Positions 6,741-14,673 are shown, numbered from the stretch's first letter. The stretch: 15,762 bases of DNA from an uncultured Lachnospiraceae bacterium (GCA_910585895.1 CAJUHY010000061.1:1-15762); one strand, 5' to 3'. The notes: generated from the letters alone by a model not told the origin. Numbers and translations are program-made.

Positions 6741-8186
6741 TTACACCCCCTCAAGAATTGCAGCAAAAGAAATTCCAAACTCCCTCATCCAGAGATAATC
6801 CCTGAATGTACCCTCCACCTGAGCACGTACTATGCTGCATTGAGAACGCCGAAGATCGGCAGACAGTTCGCCACAGTTATCACTATTCCTGCTGCAAAGC
6901 ATACAATGCCGGAACGCCCAACATTTTTTGCAATCCTCAGACGTAGTTTGGGCAATATTGAGGATTCTGTCAACCTTTTTTAAATCAAATCCATCCCACA
7001 AATTGCCGATATTCATAACCTCTGACGTTTCACTGACTCGCTCGCAAGGATACAGATTACCATCTGCACTCACAAACAGACGCCGTTCTCCCGCAATGCA
7101 GGGTCCCCCTGGTGCAGCCACATCGGGAAGCAGCATCGCTGGCTTCATCCTAACCTGTAAACGCCTGAAATTGTCAGACAGGGTTATATTTGTCAGGCGA
7201 GAGACCTTGCTTCTGTCATATGCACCGCGGTATGCTAGATAACCTTTAAAGGTATGGCAGTTTCTCTGCTGCAGAAAAACCTCGCTAGGCACAGTCTTTT
7301 CTATTGAAAATCTATCATCGATAAGGTTAGGCATAACATGTGCCTCAGGGAAAAATTCTTCTTGATTAAACAGCTGATGAAGCGAATCACTAGGATATCT
7401 GGGGTCAACCACAATGTTAAAGGAAAACTTAAAATCAGGGCATTCCTCCTTCGCAACTTTTAGATTTTTAAGGATTACGGCAAAGCTTCCCTGACCAGTG
7501 GCGGCAAACCGACGAGATCTGTCATGTGTTTCTGACGTCCCATCCAAACTGATGGTTGTCAAAAAATTATGTTCAGAGAAAAAACGCGCAATTTCCGGCG
7601 TAAGCAGGGAGGCATTAGTGGTAATGGAAAACACTAGTTTCTTCCCATATAATTTTTCCTCTGCATATGTTACTACCTTCTGTATCAATGGAAATTCCAA
7701 CAGAGGCTCTCCACCATAAAAAGCGATAGCAGGCTGATCCTGGTTGCCGCAGCGTGCAGCGAAAAAATCTACTGCCGCCAGTGCGGTTTCAATTGACATC
7801 CGTTTGGATGAATGATTCCGTTGGAGTTCAAAATCTCCCGCACAGTAAACGCAGTAAGCGCATCGGAAATTACACTGCTGAGTCACTTGCAACGCCATCT
7901 GATTGATGTTCTCATCCAAGTGCCAGGCAATCATATCGCTTTGGCTATGCCGGATTTCTTGCGGATGTTTTGCGGACAGAAAACCTTGCTCTCGCAAACT
8001 GTCAATATTCTGCTTTATGCGGGCATCAGCAACAGGCTCCAACGCATTACCGCTCTGTTCAACTTCCTTAAGATACTGATATGTATCCTCATCCAACTCC
8101 GCAAACATGTTTGTATTGACATCGTATAAATAATTGCATAATGGAGTTTTCATCATATGGATAAATGGCTTTTCCCCTGTAATCAT
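6741..8186 (-). CDS. ccpM: Radical SAM/SPASM Cys-rich-peptide maturase (CcpM-like)
   Basis: This encodes 481 aa. Start 8186 overlaps the upstream stop by four bases (ATGA) and AAGGAGAGG lies ahead of it. Residues 1-90 look like a winged-helix precursor-recognition domain (KPFIHMMKTP, then FAELDEDTYQYLK and NIDSLREQGFL). The radical SAM [4Fe-4S] motif is Cys105-x3-Cys109-x2-Cys112 (CNFRCAYC), with another Cys at 115. GGEP is at 158-161 and the barrel continues through SITTNAS and ISLDGTSETHD. The SPASM region shows Cys363-x12-Gly-x4-Cys381, then Cys419-x2-Cys422-x5-Cys428-x2-Cys431, Cys438 and Cys450, enough for two auxiliary clusters. By family it uses S-adenosylmethionine to make 5'-deoxyadenosyl radicals and modify a precursor peptide. 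The Cys-rich peptide encoded at 5102-4914 is the obvious substrate. The bond formed, perhaps a thioether, is not determined by the sequence. Confidence 0.9.
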   Translation of the reverse strand: MITGEKPFIHMMKTPLCNYLYDVNTNMFAELDEDTYQYLKEVEQSGNALEPVADARIKQNIDSLREQGFLSAKHPQEIRHSQSDMIAWHLDENINQMALQVTQQCNFRCAYCVYCAGDFELQRNHSSKRMSIETALAAVDFFAARCGNQDQPAIAFYGGEPLLEFPLIQKVVTYAEEKLYGKKLVFSITTNASLLTPEIARFFSEHNFLTTISLDGTSETHDRSRRFAATGQGSFAVILKNLKVAKEECPDFKFSFNIVVDPRYPSDSLHQLFNQEEFFPEAHVMPNLIDDRFSIEKTVPSEVFLQQRNCHTFKGYLAYRGAYDRSKVSRLTNITLSDNFRRLQVRMKPAMLLPDVAAPGGPCIAGERRLFVSADGNLYPCERVSETSEVMNIGNLWDGFDLKKVDRILNIAQTTSEDCKKCWAFRHCMLCSRNSDNCGELSADLRRSQCSIVRAQVEGTFRDYLWMREFGISFAAILEGV

Positions 8187-9457
8187 TGTTCCTCTCCTTC
8201 CCACGATTCAAAAAACGGATGCACACCCATTTTGGTTCCATCTGACTCACACGAATTTGCAAAAGTAAAGTTCCACTGCATCTGCCTAAGTTCAGAATCC
8301 TCAATCCTTTCCTTGAATATCCGGGCTGTCTCTTTTTCCCAACCATAAAATGCCGGTTTAACGCCCAGAACGGCATCCATATGCCCATTGTCATTCTGCC
8401 TGAACCGAATATGAGCCATACATCGTGATATTTCCTCATTCGTATATTCCGCCATACTTCTTAACACATGTGCACTGACTTTCCGCCCCGATTTAGTAGT
8501 AATAAAGCCAAGATTTCTCCCTTGGCTCAAACGCAGCACAGGCGCTGGCTGCCCACAAGGGCAGGGAGCAGTCTGCAATATTCCCCTGTCCTCAGTTTCC
8601 ATGCGAATGAGCGGCATGGCATTGTTTTGCAGGGAAGTAATATAAAGGTCTCCTTCCTCGTCCATAACAGGCTTACCATTCCTGATGGCTTCCACAGCTA
8701 CATTCTCTGGGAAAATATGTAGATGCCCATACTCGCAGGAAGCTGCTATAGCCCCCATTGCCTGTGTAGCATATACATTCGCCGTCTGTACCTGAAATGT
8801 ATCCTGGATTATTGTTTCCGTCTGTGTATCAAGCATCTCACCACACAGTTCAATATACCGCAGGCCAGACCAAGGTGTTTGCCTATTTGCAGCCATGTTT
8901 TCTGCCAACATCAACGCAATACTGGGCGAAAGGCACATCCACGCAGGGGCAAACTTCAGAATAGCATCCATACACCATTGCAATCTATCTGGCGACAAAT
9001 TTCGTATAGAAAATGACATTGTCTTTCCATCTGCGCTCAAACGTTTTGGCATATCATCCATAATTTTGTTTCCCGCATATTCCGCTGTACGAAACACGCA
9101 GCACTTCTGATCCTGCGTAATGCCAAACCTTTTTTTTCTGTATTCCCACAAACATGCCTGGGAACGGCTATCATCCCGACTATCCCAGTAGATTTCCAAC
9201 GGAATGCCTGAAAATCCAAAGCTGCGTTTCATCAGCACGTATTCAATATCAGGATAACGCTGATATCTGCCACATAGAAAGTGGCTGCGTTCTCGCTGAA
9301 CAGCCTGCCGCGTCAATAATGGAAAATCTGATAATTTGAGATTATCTACCAGTCTTTTGTGGGAAGAATAAATATCCCGGTAATGCTCTGTTTCCCGAGC
9401 AGCATGCAGCAGAATATCCCGAAGTCCCCTATCTGCCTGCTCCCCTAATGTGTACAT
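8183..9457 (-). CDS. PaaK/CapK-like adenylate-forming enzyme (AMP ligase)
   Basis: This encodes 424 aa; ATG at 9457 follows AAAGGGGTGA. It resembles phenylacetate-CoA ligase-type enzymes. The phosphate-binding loop is SFGFSGIPLEIYW (79-91), a variant of the usual TSGSTGxP. YATQAMG (229-235) corresponds to the YGxTExG motif, LYITSLQNNAMPLIRMETEDRG (271-292) contains the Asp290 that normally contacts ribose, and a CPCG pair (Cys299, Cys301) precedes a GR. A short C-terminal domain ends with TKMGVHPFFESWE. By family it should adenylate a carboxylic acid with ATP and pass the acyl group to CoA, a carrier or an amine. Substrate unknown. The loop and YxxTExG deviations (Ser to Phe, Glu to Ala) leave open reduced or altered activity. 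It is the first intact gene of the peptide operon and overlaps the maturase by 4 bp. Confidence 0.85.
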   Translation of the reverse strand: MYTLGEQADRGLRDILLHAARETEHYRDIYSSHKRLVDNLKLSDFPLLTRQAVQRERSHFLCGRYQRYPDIEYVLMKRSFGFSGIPLEIYWDSRDDSRSQACLWEYRKKRFGITQDQKCCVFRTAEYAGNKIMDDMPKRLSADGKTMSFSIRNLSPDRLQWCMDAILKFAPAWMCLSPSIALMLAENMAANRQTPWSGLRYIELCGEMLDTQTETIIQDTFQVQTANVYATQAMGAIAASCEYGHLHIFPENVAVEAIRNGKPVMDEEGDLYITSLQNNAMPLIRMETEDRGILQTAPCPCGQPAPVLRLSQGRNLGFITTKSGRKVSAHVLRSMAEYTNEEISRCMAHIRFRQNDNGHMDAVLGVKPAFYGWEKETARIFKERIEDSELRQMQWNFTFANSCESDGTKMGVHPFFESWEGEEQ

Positions 9458-9550
9458 TTAATCACCCCTTCTTTCTATAAATCTTTGTTTCTTTAAATAC
9501 ACCACTTAACAACTTTTTGAAAAAACTGTAAGTTCCAAATAATGTCGATT

Positions 9551-9661
9551 CTAAGCGGCAACATATAAGTCACCGTCAATCAGAAAACTCCCAGTTAGAG
9601 GGCAAACCTCGGGATAGACGCCATCGTCCAAAATCGTCATGCGGATATTTTTATCATGCAT
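9551..9661 (-). pseudogene. 36-codon N-terminal fragment of an S8 (subtilisin-like) protease
   Basis: A short frame begins at an ATG at 9661 with a good ribosome binding site (GAGGGG) and reads MHDKNIRMTILDDGVYPEV, then a further 17 residues, to TAG. IRMTILDDG matches the first catalytic-Asp strand of subtilases (usual VAVLDTG), with Asp12 as the likely catalytic Asp. The histidine (HGTxVA) and serine motifs are absent; the sequence after the stop up to the ligase start encodes nothing similar in any frame I read. It is probably the leftover 5' end of a cluster-associated protease that would have cut the modified peptide. A genuine 36-aa peptide is the less likely alternative. Confidence 0.45.
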
Positions 9662-9679
9662 ATTGAATCATCCCCTCTG

Positions 9680-10256
9680 GCACACATTATCATTTCACTA
9701 TACTCCTTGTATTTTTCAGTCTGCAGCTGGTACATATGCGCTTACGCTTTATCTGCCTCCATCCGCTCTTCGTGCCCCCACCTCTACCAAAGAGCCATTG
9801 TCAAGAACAAGAATCATGTCAGATAAATGTACGTCGGACAACCGATGCGTAATCAGCACCGCACCCTTTCCTGCATACAGTGTCCGAAACATATGAAACA
9901 CTTCATCTTCCAACTGTGCAGCTAAAGGAGCAGAAGGTTCATCAAAAATATAAATATCAGCTTCGCGGAAAAACGCATGGGCAACCGCCATTTTCTGCCA
10001 CTCACTGTCCGCCGGACAACTCCTGGCGCTTTCATCGCATCTTCTTGTCAGATAAGTATTAGGTCTCTGGGAAAACTAAGCGGTAAAAGCGTACGCTCCG
10101 CTTCAGGGCACTTAGTACTCTCTCATTGTCATCTGTCTGGCTGACATCAGACAATGAAACAGATTCTTTTACGGTAAACGCATTGTTGTTGTAATCCTGG
10201 AGGACAATGGTGAAACGATGGCGGACGCTGTCTGGCTCATATTCCCGGATGTTCCA
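9680..10256 (-). pseudogene. Decayed ABC exporter, C-terminal nucleotide-binding domain
   Basis: Reading across frames gives most of an ABC ATPase of the peptide/multidrug exporter type: NIREYEPDSVRHRFTIVLQD (Q-loop), FTVKESVSLSD, then LTRRCDESARELSGGQ (signature), WQKMAVAHAFFREADIYIFD (Walker B), and VLITHRLSDVHLSDMILVLD (H-loop). A continuous product is impossible. Comparison with the expected frame suggests a lost A before ACTTATCTGACAAG, a lost G before the LSGGQ codons, a 4-bp insertion just after GGCGGACAG that creates TGA, and a TAA near the end in the GAAGAGCGGATGGAGGC region. The Walker A motif and the membrane domain are missing. It lies directly upstream of the intact peptide operon, on the same strand, and probably was its exporter. 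Bases 10257-10440 upstream contain an unrecognised 70-codon frame (MKRAMEGISELRLLMNLLAV). Confidence 0.75.
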
Positions 10257-10440
10257 TGACACAATGTTTCGTTTTTTGCAAGAAATTGCTGTATCACCAT
10301 AACTACGGCAGACGCCTCCACATGGTTCACAGCAAGCAGATTCATGAGCAGCCTGAGTTCTGATATGCCCTCCATTGCTCTCTTCATATGTACCCACTCC
10401 CTCTGTTTTCCTTGCATAGCCCTATTTTAAATACAAATCC

Positions 10441-10993
10441 CACTAAATCAGATACCAATCCAATGTAGGGCAATCCAGCATTTCTGTGTATTCCTCCACC
10501 TTCGGTATTGCGTCCTTCTTCTTGATTGGCAATTATATATTATGAAAATGTGTATACTCATGCTGAAGGATACATTACAATTCCAAATCGCTGTATTCTT
10601 CATCAGGTAAAAGAATGGATTTCCCAAAAACCCCGGAAAACATGGATATGTTCACCGCAGTTGACATTCTCTTTATTCGTTTCTACTTTCGTCTATTATC
10701 TGATGAAAAATCCGCTCAGACTGCTTATCTTCACGTATGGTGTACGCAAAAAATTTTTTCATGACTTTGAGGTATTGGCAGATAAACCGTATGATCAATA
10801 CTGTAGATATAACCACCTAGATAACGGTTAGAATTGATAAAAGCGATATTTATGTCTCCCCTTTTTTTCAAGTAGATACTTCCCCAAATCTCACTACATA
10901 CCCCTTCAGCAGGTATTGCCCTGGTAAACGAAATTTCATAAGGAATCATCATACACAACGGAAAGCAGATATAAAAATACAATCTGCATCCAT
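10441..10993 (-). pseudogene. Decayed M56 (BlaR1/MecR1-type) membrane peptidase
   Basis: Pieces in different minus-strand frames assemble into an M56-like protein. A possible ATG at 10993 follows GGGGGA. Next are a hydrophobic segment YFYICFPLCMMIPYEISF, a loop with INIAFINSNRYLGGYIYSID, then a frame change to IREDKQSERIFHQIIDE, and another frame with FGKSILLPDEEYSDLEL, a TAA, CILQHEYTHFHN, another TAA, and LPIKKKDAIPKVEEYTEML. The ILLPDEEYS...CILQHEYTH order matches the zinc-metallopeptidase core of BlaR1-like proteins (HExxH). At least two frameshifts and two stops rule out a functional product. In other systems such proteins sense signals or cleave repressors; here a role in controlling the adjacent peptide operon is only inferred. 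No BlaI-type repressor gene is visible. Confidence 0.6.
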
Positions 10994-11157
10994 ATTCCCC
11001 CTCTGATTCCTTTCTTTCTTAGTTCTTCTATGATTTCATTTAATTACTTAATCACCTTCTCATCTGTTTTTTTGAGAAAACGCAACAGCATGTGCTTATA
11101 ATAGCTGTTCTATACCACTCATTCCATATACAATTAATAATTTTTTTCTTTGTTAAT

Positions 11158-11186
11158 ATTATACATTTTCAATCATTTATTGTCAA
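11158..11186 (-). promoter_or_regulatory. Perfect-consensus sigma-A promoter reading toward the peptide operon
   Basis: On the minus strand TTGACA (11181-11186) and TATAAT (11158-11163) are separated by exactly 17 bp, matching all 12 consensus positions. Transcription should start near 11151 and run through the M56, ABC and S8 remnants into the ligase gene at 9457. I see no closer promoter of similar quality before 9457, so it may drive the whole cassette. No clear operator palindrome overlaps it. Confidence 0.8.
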
Positions 11187-11268
11187 TAAAAAATATCATT
11201 AATCTATAAAACTGCATAACGTGTCAAATAAATGCAACAAACAGTTTTCAATTTGTGAAATCAACCCA

Positions 11269-11310
11269 TCCTACATCAAAATGACTATTTATTTTGCATT
11301 TCCTGTAGGA
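11269..11310. repeat. Inverted repeat in the non-coding stretch near the truncated S8 gene
   Basis: Outer 7-bp arms TCCTACA (11269-11275) and TGTAGGA (11304-11310) enclose a second pair, CAAAAT/ATTTTG (11277-11282/11291-11296). No U-run follows on either strand, so it does not look like a terminator. It is about the size of a serine-recombinase attachment site, but nothing ties it to one directly. Confidence 0.4.
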
Positions 11311-11346
11311 CTAAACCAGCCGGAACTCCTTATATTTACTGGGTTC

Positions 11347-11769
11347 TTACTGACTTGACAATATAATAACACGTTCCCCAGAATCGAGAACCGCCACAAT
11401 CACCCCTTTTCCTGTCAGATTATACCTTGCACTCTGCAGCGGCGTAATACAGGATGCCTGTATACCCTCCCGCACAGCAAAATACAGTCTTTTGGGCTTT
11501 TCCACAAATTCCACTTCCACTGCATCCGCCACCTCATCCATGGCAGATTCCGGCACATTTAAGATGGCATACTCGTTACTTAATTCATCCACACGGATTT
11601 GCGGATTTTCCCTCGAAAGCCTCATAATATCACCGGAGTATTTGACAATCAACTCCCAGCGTTTCTCCTCTGGCTCATAACCTACGCCGAGATTCAGAGA
11701 TTTCTCCCGCTCGCGTTCCGTAGCGTCCAATGCAAGATTTAAAAGGTTCTCAAATTTTTCACTTTCCAT
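11347..11769 (-). pseudogene. S8 (subtilisin-like) serine protease, truncated after the catalytic Asp
   Basis: The first 140 codons run from ATG 11769 (GGAGG about 12 nt upstream; a longer frame to 11832 has no good site). Residues 1-100 resemble the propeptide-like N-terminal region of clostridial subtilases (WELIVKYSGDI, EYAILNVPESAMDEV). Then LTGKGVIVAVLDSG (118-131) gives the Asp strand with Asp129. The similarity stops abruptly at Gly131, and ERVIILSSQ then a stop codon follow. The His and Ser active-site regions are absent anywhere downstream in the window. This is the signature of an insertion or rearrangement within the gene, with the breakpoint near 11374-11379. The protein cannot be an active protease. 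Its neighbour on the upstream side is the histidine kinase operon, ending 204 bp away. Confidence 0.75.
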
Positions 11770-11850
11770 AGTTCTTCTTTTCCTCCAAACGCCATTAGAA
11801 ATGTCTGGCTTATCATAGAATAACAGCTGCAAAAATTTCTATTAATTATA

Positions 11851-11895
11851 AACAGTTCAGCCAACGCCCAACATACTGGCGAAAGCTGAACTGTT
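11851..11895 (-). terminator. Strong hairpin between the kinase gene and the truncated S8 gene
   Basis: An 11-bp perfect inverted repeat (AACAGTTCAGC 11851-11861 and GCTGAACTGTT 11885-11895) has a second CGCC/GGCG pair in the loop. It begins about 78 nt after the kinase stop on the minus strand. The following bases (TTTATAATTAAT) are U-rich but interrupted, so it is a probable, not certain, intrinsic terminator; it is nearly symmetric and could act on both strands. Confidence 0.55.
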
Positions 11896-11973
11896 AAATT
11901 ATATAGCATTACAGAGAAAATATGCTTTTTAATACTCAAAGAAAACCCATCACAATCCTATTCTCCAGGACAA

Positions 11974-14673
11974 CTATGGCAATTTCTCTCTCCAACTCTT
12001 CAATATCTGCTCACAGCGGTCCACATCCACTTCCTCCACCGCATCTTTCAGTTGTTCAAACAAGTCATGCTCAACATCCTCGTAATGATACTGATTCATC
12101 TCCCGGATTACCTCTTCCATTTGATCCATGTCCAATTCTACAACAGCAGATGACATTTTATCAAAACAGCACTCCAGTTTTTCTTGGGAAATATCCTTTT
12201 TGCTGGCCTCATCCTCCTCTTCCTCAGCACAAAAAGGCTCTAACACAGAGAGATATTCAAGATACTGTTTCAGCATCTCCTCCGTACCCTCCCGGATAGC
12301 AGCGGAATCTCTGGCATTTCCCGCTTTCTCCATGGCAGCGGCCTTTTCCGATAACGAAATGGCTCCAATCTGCTTGGAGGAACTCTTAAGCGCATGGACT
12401 TCAATTGTATATCCAGTCCAATCCTTCTGCTCTACCATCGTCTTGATTGCCTGAACCTTTTTCTCAATGCTGCGGTAATATACCTTTAATGTCTTCCAGA
12501 ATAAATCTTCATTCACAAAAAACTTCATGGCTGTTTCTACATCCAAATCACCCACCACAATCGGCTCCTGCCTTTTGGGCTTCTTGTCCGCATCCGCCGC
12601 ATTGTACAGCATTTTTGCCTTCTGTATTTTTTCCACCGGAAGCCATTGCCTCACCTTATCTACCAGAATACGGATTTCAATGGGCTTGCCGATAAAATCA
12701 TTCATGCCTTCCCGGCAGAACATCTCCTTCGTCCCCTCCACGGCATTGGCGGTAAGAGCGATAATCGGCACATCATTGTACTCGGAATGGAAACGCCGGA
12801 TGATATGCGTTGTCTCCACGCCGTCGAGTTCCGGCATCATATGGTCCATAAATACGATGTCGTAATGGAAATTGGCGATTTTGCCAATTGCTGCCTGTCC
12901 GCTGGTCACAGTATCTATCTGCATCTTCAGCGGCTCTAAAAGCCCCTCTGCCACCGTCAGGTTGACTGCATTGTCATCGACTATCAACACATGGGCATCC
13001 GGAGCTATAAAATCAAATTCGTTGTTCTCCTCATCCTCATCAAAATGAAGCTGCTTCCCATTGAGAATCAGCGCAATATTCAGGGCAAATAACGGTTTTT
13101 TCACTACCAGGAGATTGGGGATATGGTACTCCACATGGTCATAAAAACCAATCAGCAGAACCGCTGTCATCTGCGGATGGCTTCTGACATACCCTTCCAC
13201 CAACTCTGTAAACATGGGATATTCAATAAAAAGAATCGTTCTTTTGCCTCCTGGCAGAAGGTCAAGCTCCTTGGCAGAAACAACCCTCACGCATTCCACG
13301 CCAAGGCGGTCCGCATCAGAACAAAACTGCTCCCAGACATAAGGATTGGACATCAGACCCGCCATCAACACGGAATCCGGTTCCTTAATGGTAATACTCG
13401 GTGAATCGTTTACAATCTTCTGCGGCAGAACAAAAGAAAAATTGCTCCCTTTCCCATATTCGCTTTCCACCCAAATATCCCCATTCATCAAGGTCAAAAG
13501 CTTTCTGGCAATCGCCAATCCCAGTCCCGTTCCCTCTATATTGCGGTTTCTTTTACTGTCCACCTGTTGGAAAGACTGAAACAGTTTGCCGAGGTCTTCT
13601 TTCTTGACCCCTATTCCAGTATCTTCCACGGAAATATGCAGTTCCATTTGTTCTGTTGAAATTTTCCTGTAATCTACTTTTAAGACAATCTTACCCTGAG
13701 ATGTAAACTTAGCTGCATTATTGGTAAGATTTAAAAGAATTTGTTTGATTCTGAGATTGTCGCCCCACAATTTACTCGGCAGGTCCGGCACAATGTCAAC
13801 GATTAGTTCCACATCTTTTTCTTTGAGTCTTGCCATCACGATATTGGCAACATCATACACCATGGACATCAATTCATATTCAATCTCACTGATGTCCATT
13901 TTCCCGGATTCTATCTTAGAAAAATCCAAAATATCATTGATAATTGTCAACAGCGATTTACCGGCATCTTTAATCTGATTGATATAATTCTTGGCGGAAG
14001 GCGGAAGCTGTTCCCTGAGCGCCATCTCAGCCATACCGATTACTGCGTTCATAGGAGTTCTGATTTCATGGCTCATATTGGCAAGAAAATCAGACTTCAT
14101 ATGGGAGGAACGCTCAAGCTCCTTATTGGCCTGAAAAACAAGGTACTTGTGAAATGCCATCTCAGACAGAACATCCGCAATCATATGGAGAAACTTGGCA
14201 GCATTATCAATCGTCTTCTGCTCTAAGATATTTACCTTATCTACCGCCTCCACGTACTCTTCTTCATCCACGCCAATTTCAGCTGCAATCTTTCTAACCT
14301 GTGCGATATCAGGGGATTGGGTAAGAACCTGACCGCCAATAAAACAGCCTACCATTTTGTTTTCCGCCATGATAGGCGCAGCAAAATCCATCAGCCCCGC
14401 ATGGCAGAAATAGACAACGGATTCTCCATGTTCCAGCGCCAGGCTCGCCCCCTGGCTATCACATTGCTCGCAGCGCGCACAGCCAACCTCAGATTTCCTG
14501 GTATATTTCATGCAAAAATCTGAGAAATTACTACCCTGAGTGACCGGCGTACCATTCGCCTCTGTAGTAATCGCCGCCATGCCGCTCATGTCAGAAAAAC
14601 CGTCCTGTATCTTCTGCAGAATCTTCTTATCAATTAAATCTGTCAGTTTCAGTTCTTCTTTATTGATATCCAT
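11974..14673 (-). CDS. Hybrid histidine kinase: PocR sensor, HisKA-HATPase, receiver, HPt
   Basis: This encodes 899 aa; ATG 14673 follows GGGGGATGGG. Residues about 8-175 form a PocR-type ligand-sensing domain with Cys54, Cys65, Cys68, Cys71, Cys90 and Cys110 (GCARCEQC; VVYFCHAGLMDFAAPIM). No membrane segment is visible, so it is probably cytoplasmic. HisKA has the H-box SHEIRTPMNAVIG with His202. The ATPase has NLTNNAAKF, DTGIG (351-355) and GTGLGLAI (381-388). Residues about 432-540 look like a receiver fold without an acceptor Asp (LFIEYPMF). A true receiver spans about 560-680 with Asp566/Asp567, acceptor Asp610 (FMDHMMPELDG) and Lys663. An HPt domain has His760 (VHALKSSSKQIGA). An acidic linker (817-826) and a helical tail follow. 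It is 40 bp after the response-regulator gene. It probably runs a His-Asp-His relay; signal and target unknown. Confidence 0.9.
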   Translation of the reverse strand: MDINKEELKLTDLIDKKILQKIQDGFSDMSGMAAITTEANGTPVTQGSNFSDFCMKYTRKSEVGCARCEQCDSQGASLALEHGESVVYFCHAGLMDFAAPIMAENKMVGCFIGGQVLTQSPDIAQVRKIAAEIGVDEEEYVEAVDKVNILEQKTIDNAAKFLHMIADVLSEMAFHKYLVFQANKELERSSHMKSDFLANMSHEIRTPMNAVIGMAEMALREQLPPSAKNYINQIKDAGKSLLTIINDILDFSKIESGKMDISEIEYELMSMVYDVANIVMARLKEKDVELIVDIVPDLPSKLWGDNLRIKQILLNLTNNAAKFTSQGKIVLKVDYRKISTEQMELHISVEDTGIGVKKEDLGKLFQSFQQVDSKRNRNIEGTGLGLAIARKLLTLMNGDIWVESEYGKGSNFSFVLPQKIVNDSPSITIKEPDSVLMAGLMSNPYVWEQFCSDADRLGVECVRVVSAKELDLLPGGKRTILFIEYPMFTELVEGYVRSHPQMTAVLLIGFYDHVEYHIPNLLVVKKPLFALNIALILNGKQLHFDEDEENNEFDFIAPDAHVLIVDDNAVNLTVAEGLLEPLKMQIDTVTSGQAAIGKIANFHYDIVFMDHMMPELDGVETTHIIRRFHSEYNDVPIIALTANAVEGTKEMFCREGMNDFIGKPIEIRILVDKVRQWLPVEKIQKAKMLYNAADADKKPKRQEPIVVGDLDVETAMKFFVNEDLFWKTLKVYYRSIEKKVQAIKTMVEQKDWTGYTIEVHALKSSSKQIGAISLSEKAAAMEKAGNARDSAAIREGTEEMLKQYLEYLSVLEPFCAEEEEDEASKKDISQEKLECCFDKMSSAVVELDMDQMEEVIREMNQYHYEDVEHDLFEQLKDAVEEVDVDRCEQILKSWREKLP

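Larger units (their letters stand above)
10994..11346. other. AT-rich non-coding stretch with promoter and inverted repeat
   Basis: No credible gene is seen here. It contains the perfect-consensus minus-strand promoter (11158-11186) and an inverted repeat at 11269-11310, both listed separately. The region is strongly AT-rich and lies between the truncated S8 gene and the decayed M56 gene. If the integration model is right, it is the right-hand end of the element. Confidence 0.5.

Noticed and set aside
10169..10417. 82-codon minus frame upstream of the ABC remnant as a real gene
   Set aside because: Its second half is the ABC pseudogene read in a wrong frame; the first part (MKRAMEGISELRLL) has a possible ribosome binding site but no recognisable family.
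10526..10831. Plus-strand 101-codon frame starting with TTG
   Set aside because: It lies opposite the decayed M56 gene, lacks a ribosome binding site and recognisable motifs, and is best explained as antisense of former coding sequence.
11072..11102. Plus-strand TTGAGA/TATAAT promoter-like pair
   Set aside because: The spacing is 19 bp and no plus-strand gene follows.
11974..14673. Several open frames on the plus strand opposite the kinase gene
   Set aside because: They are antisense to a clear multi-domain kinase, have no ribosome binding sites and encode low-quality sequence.
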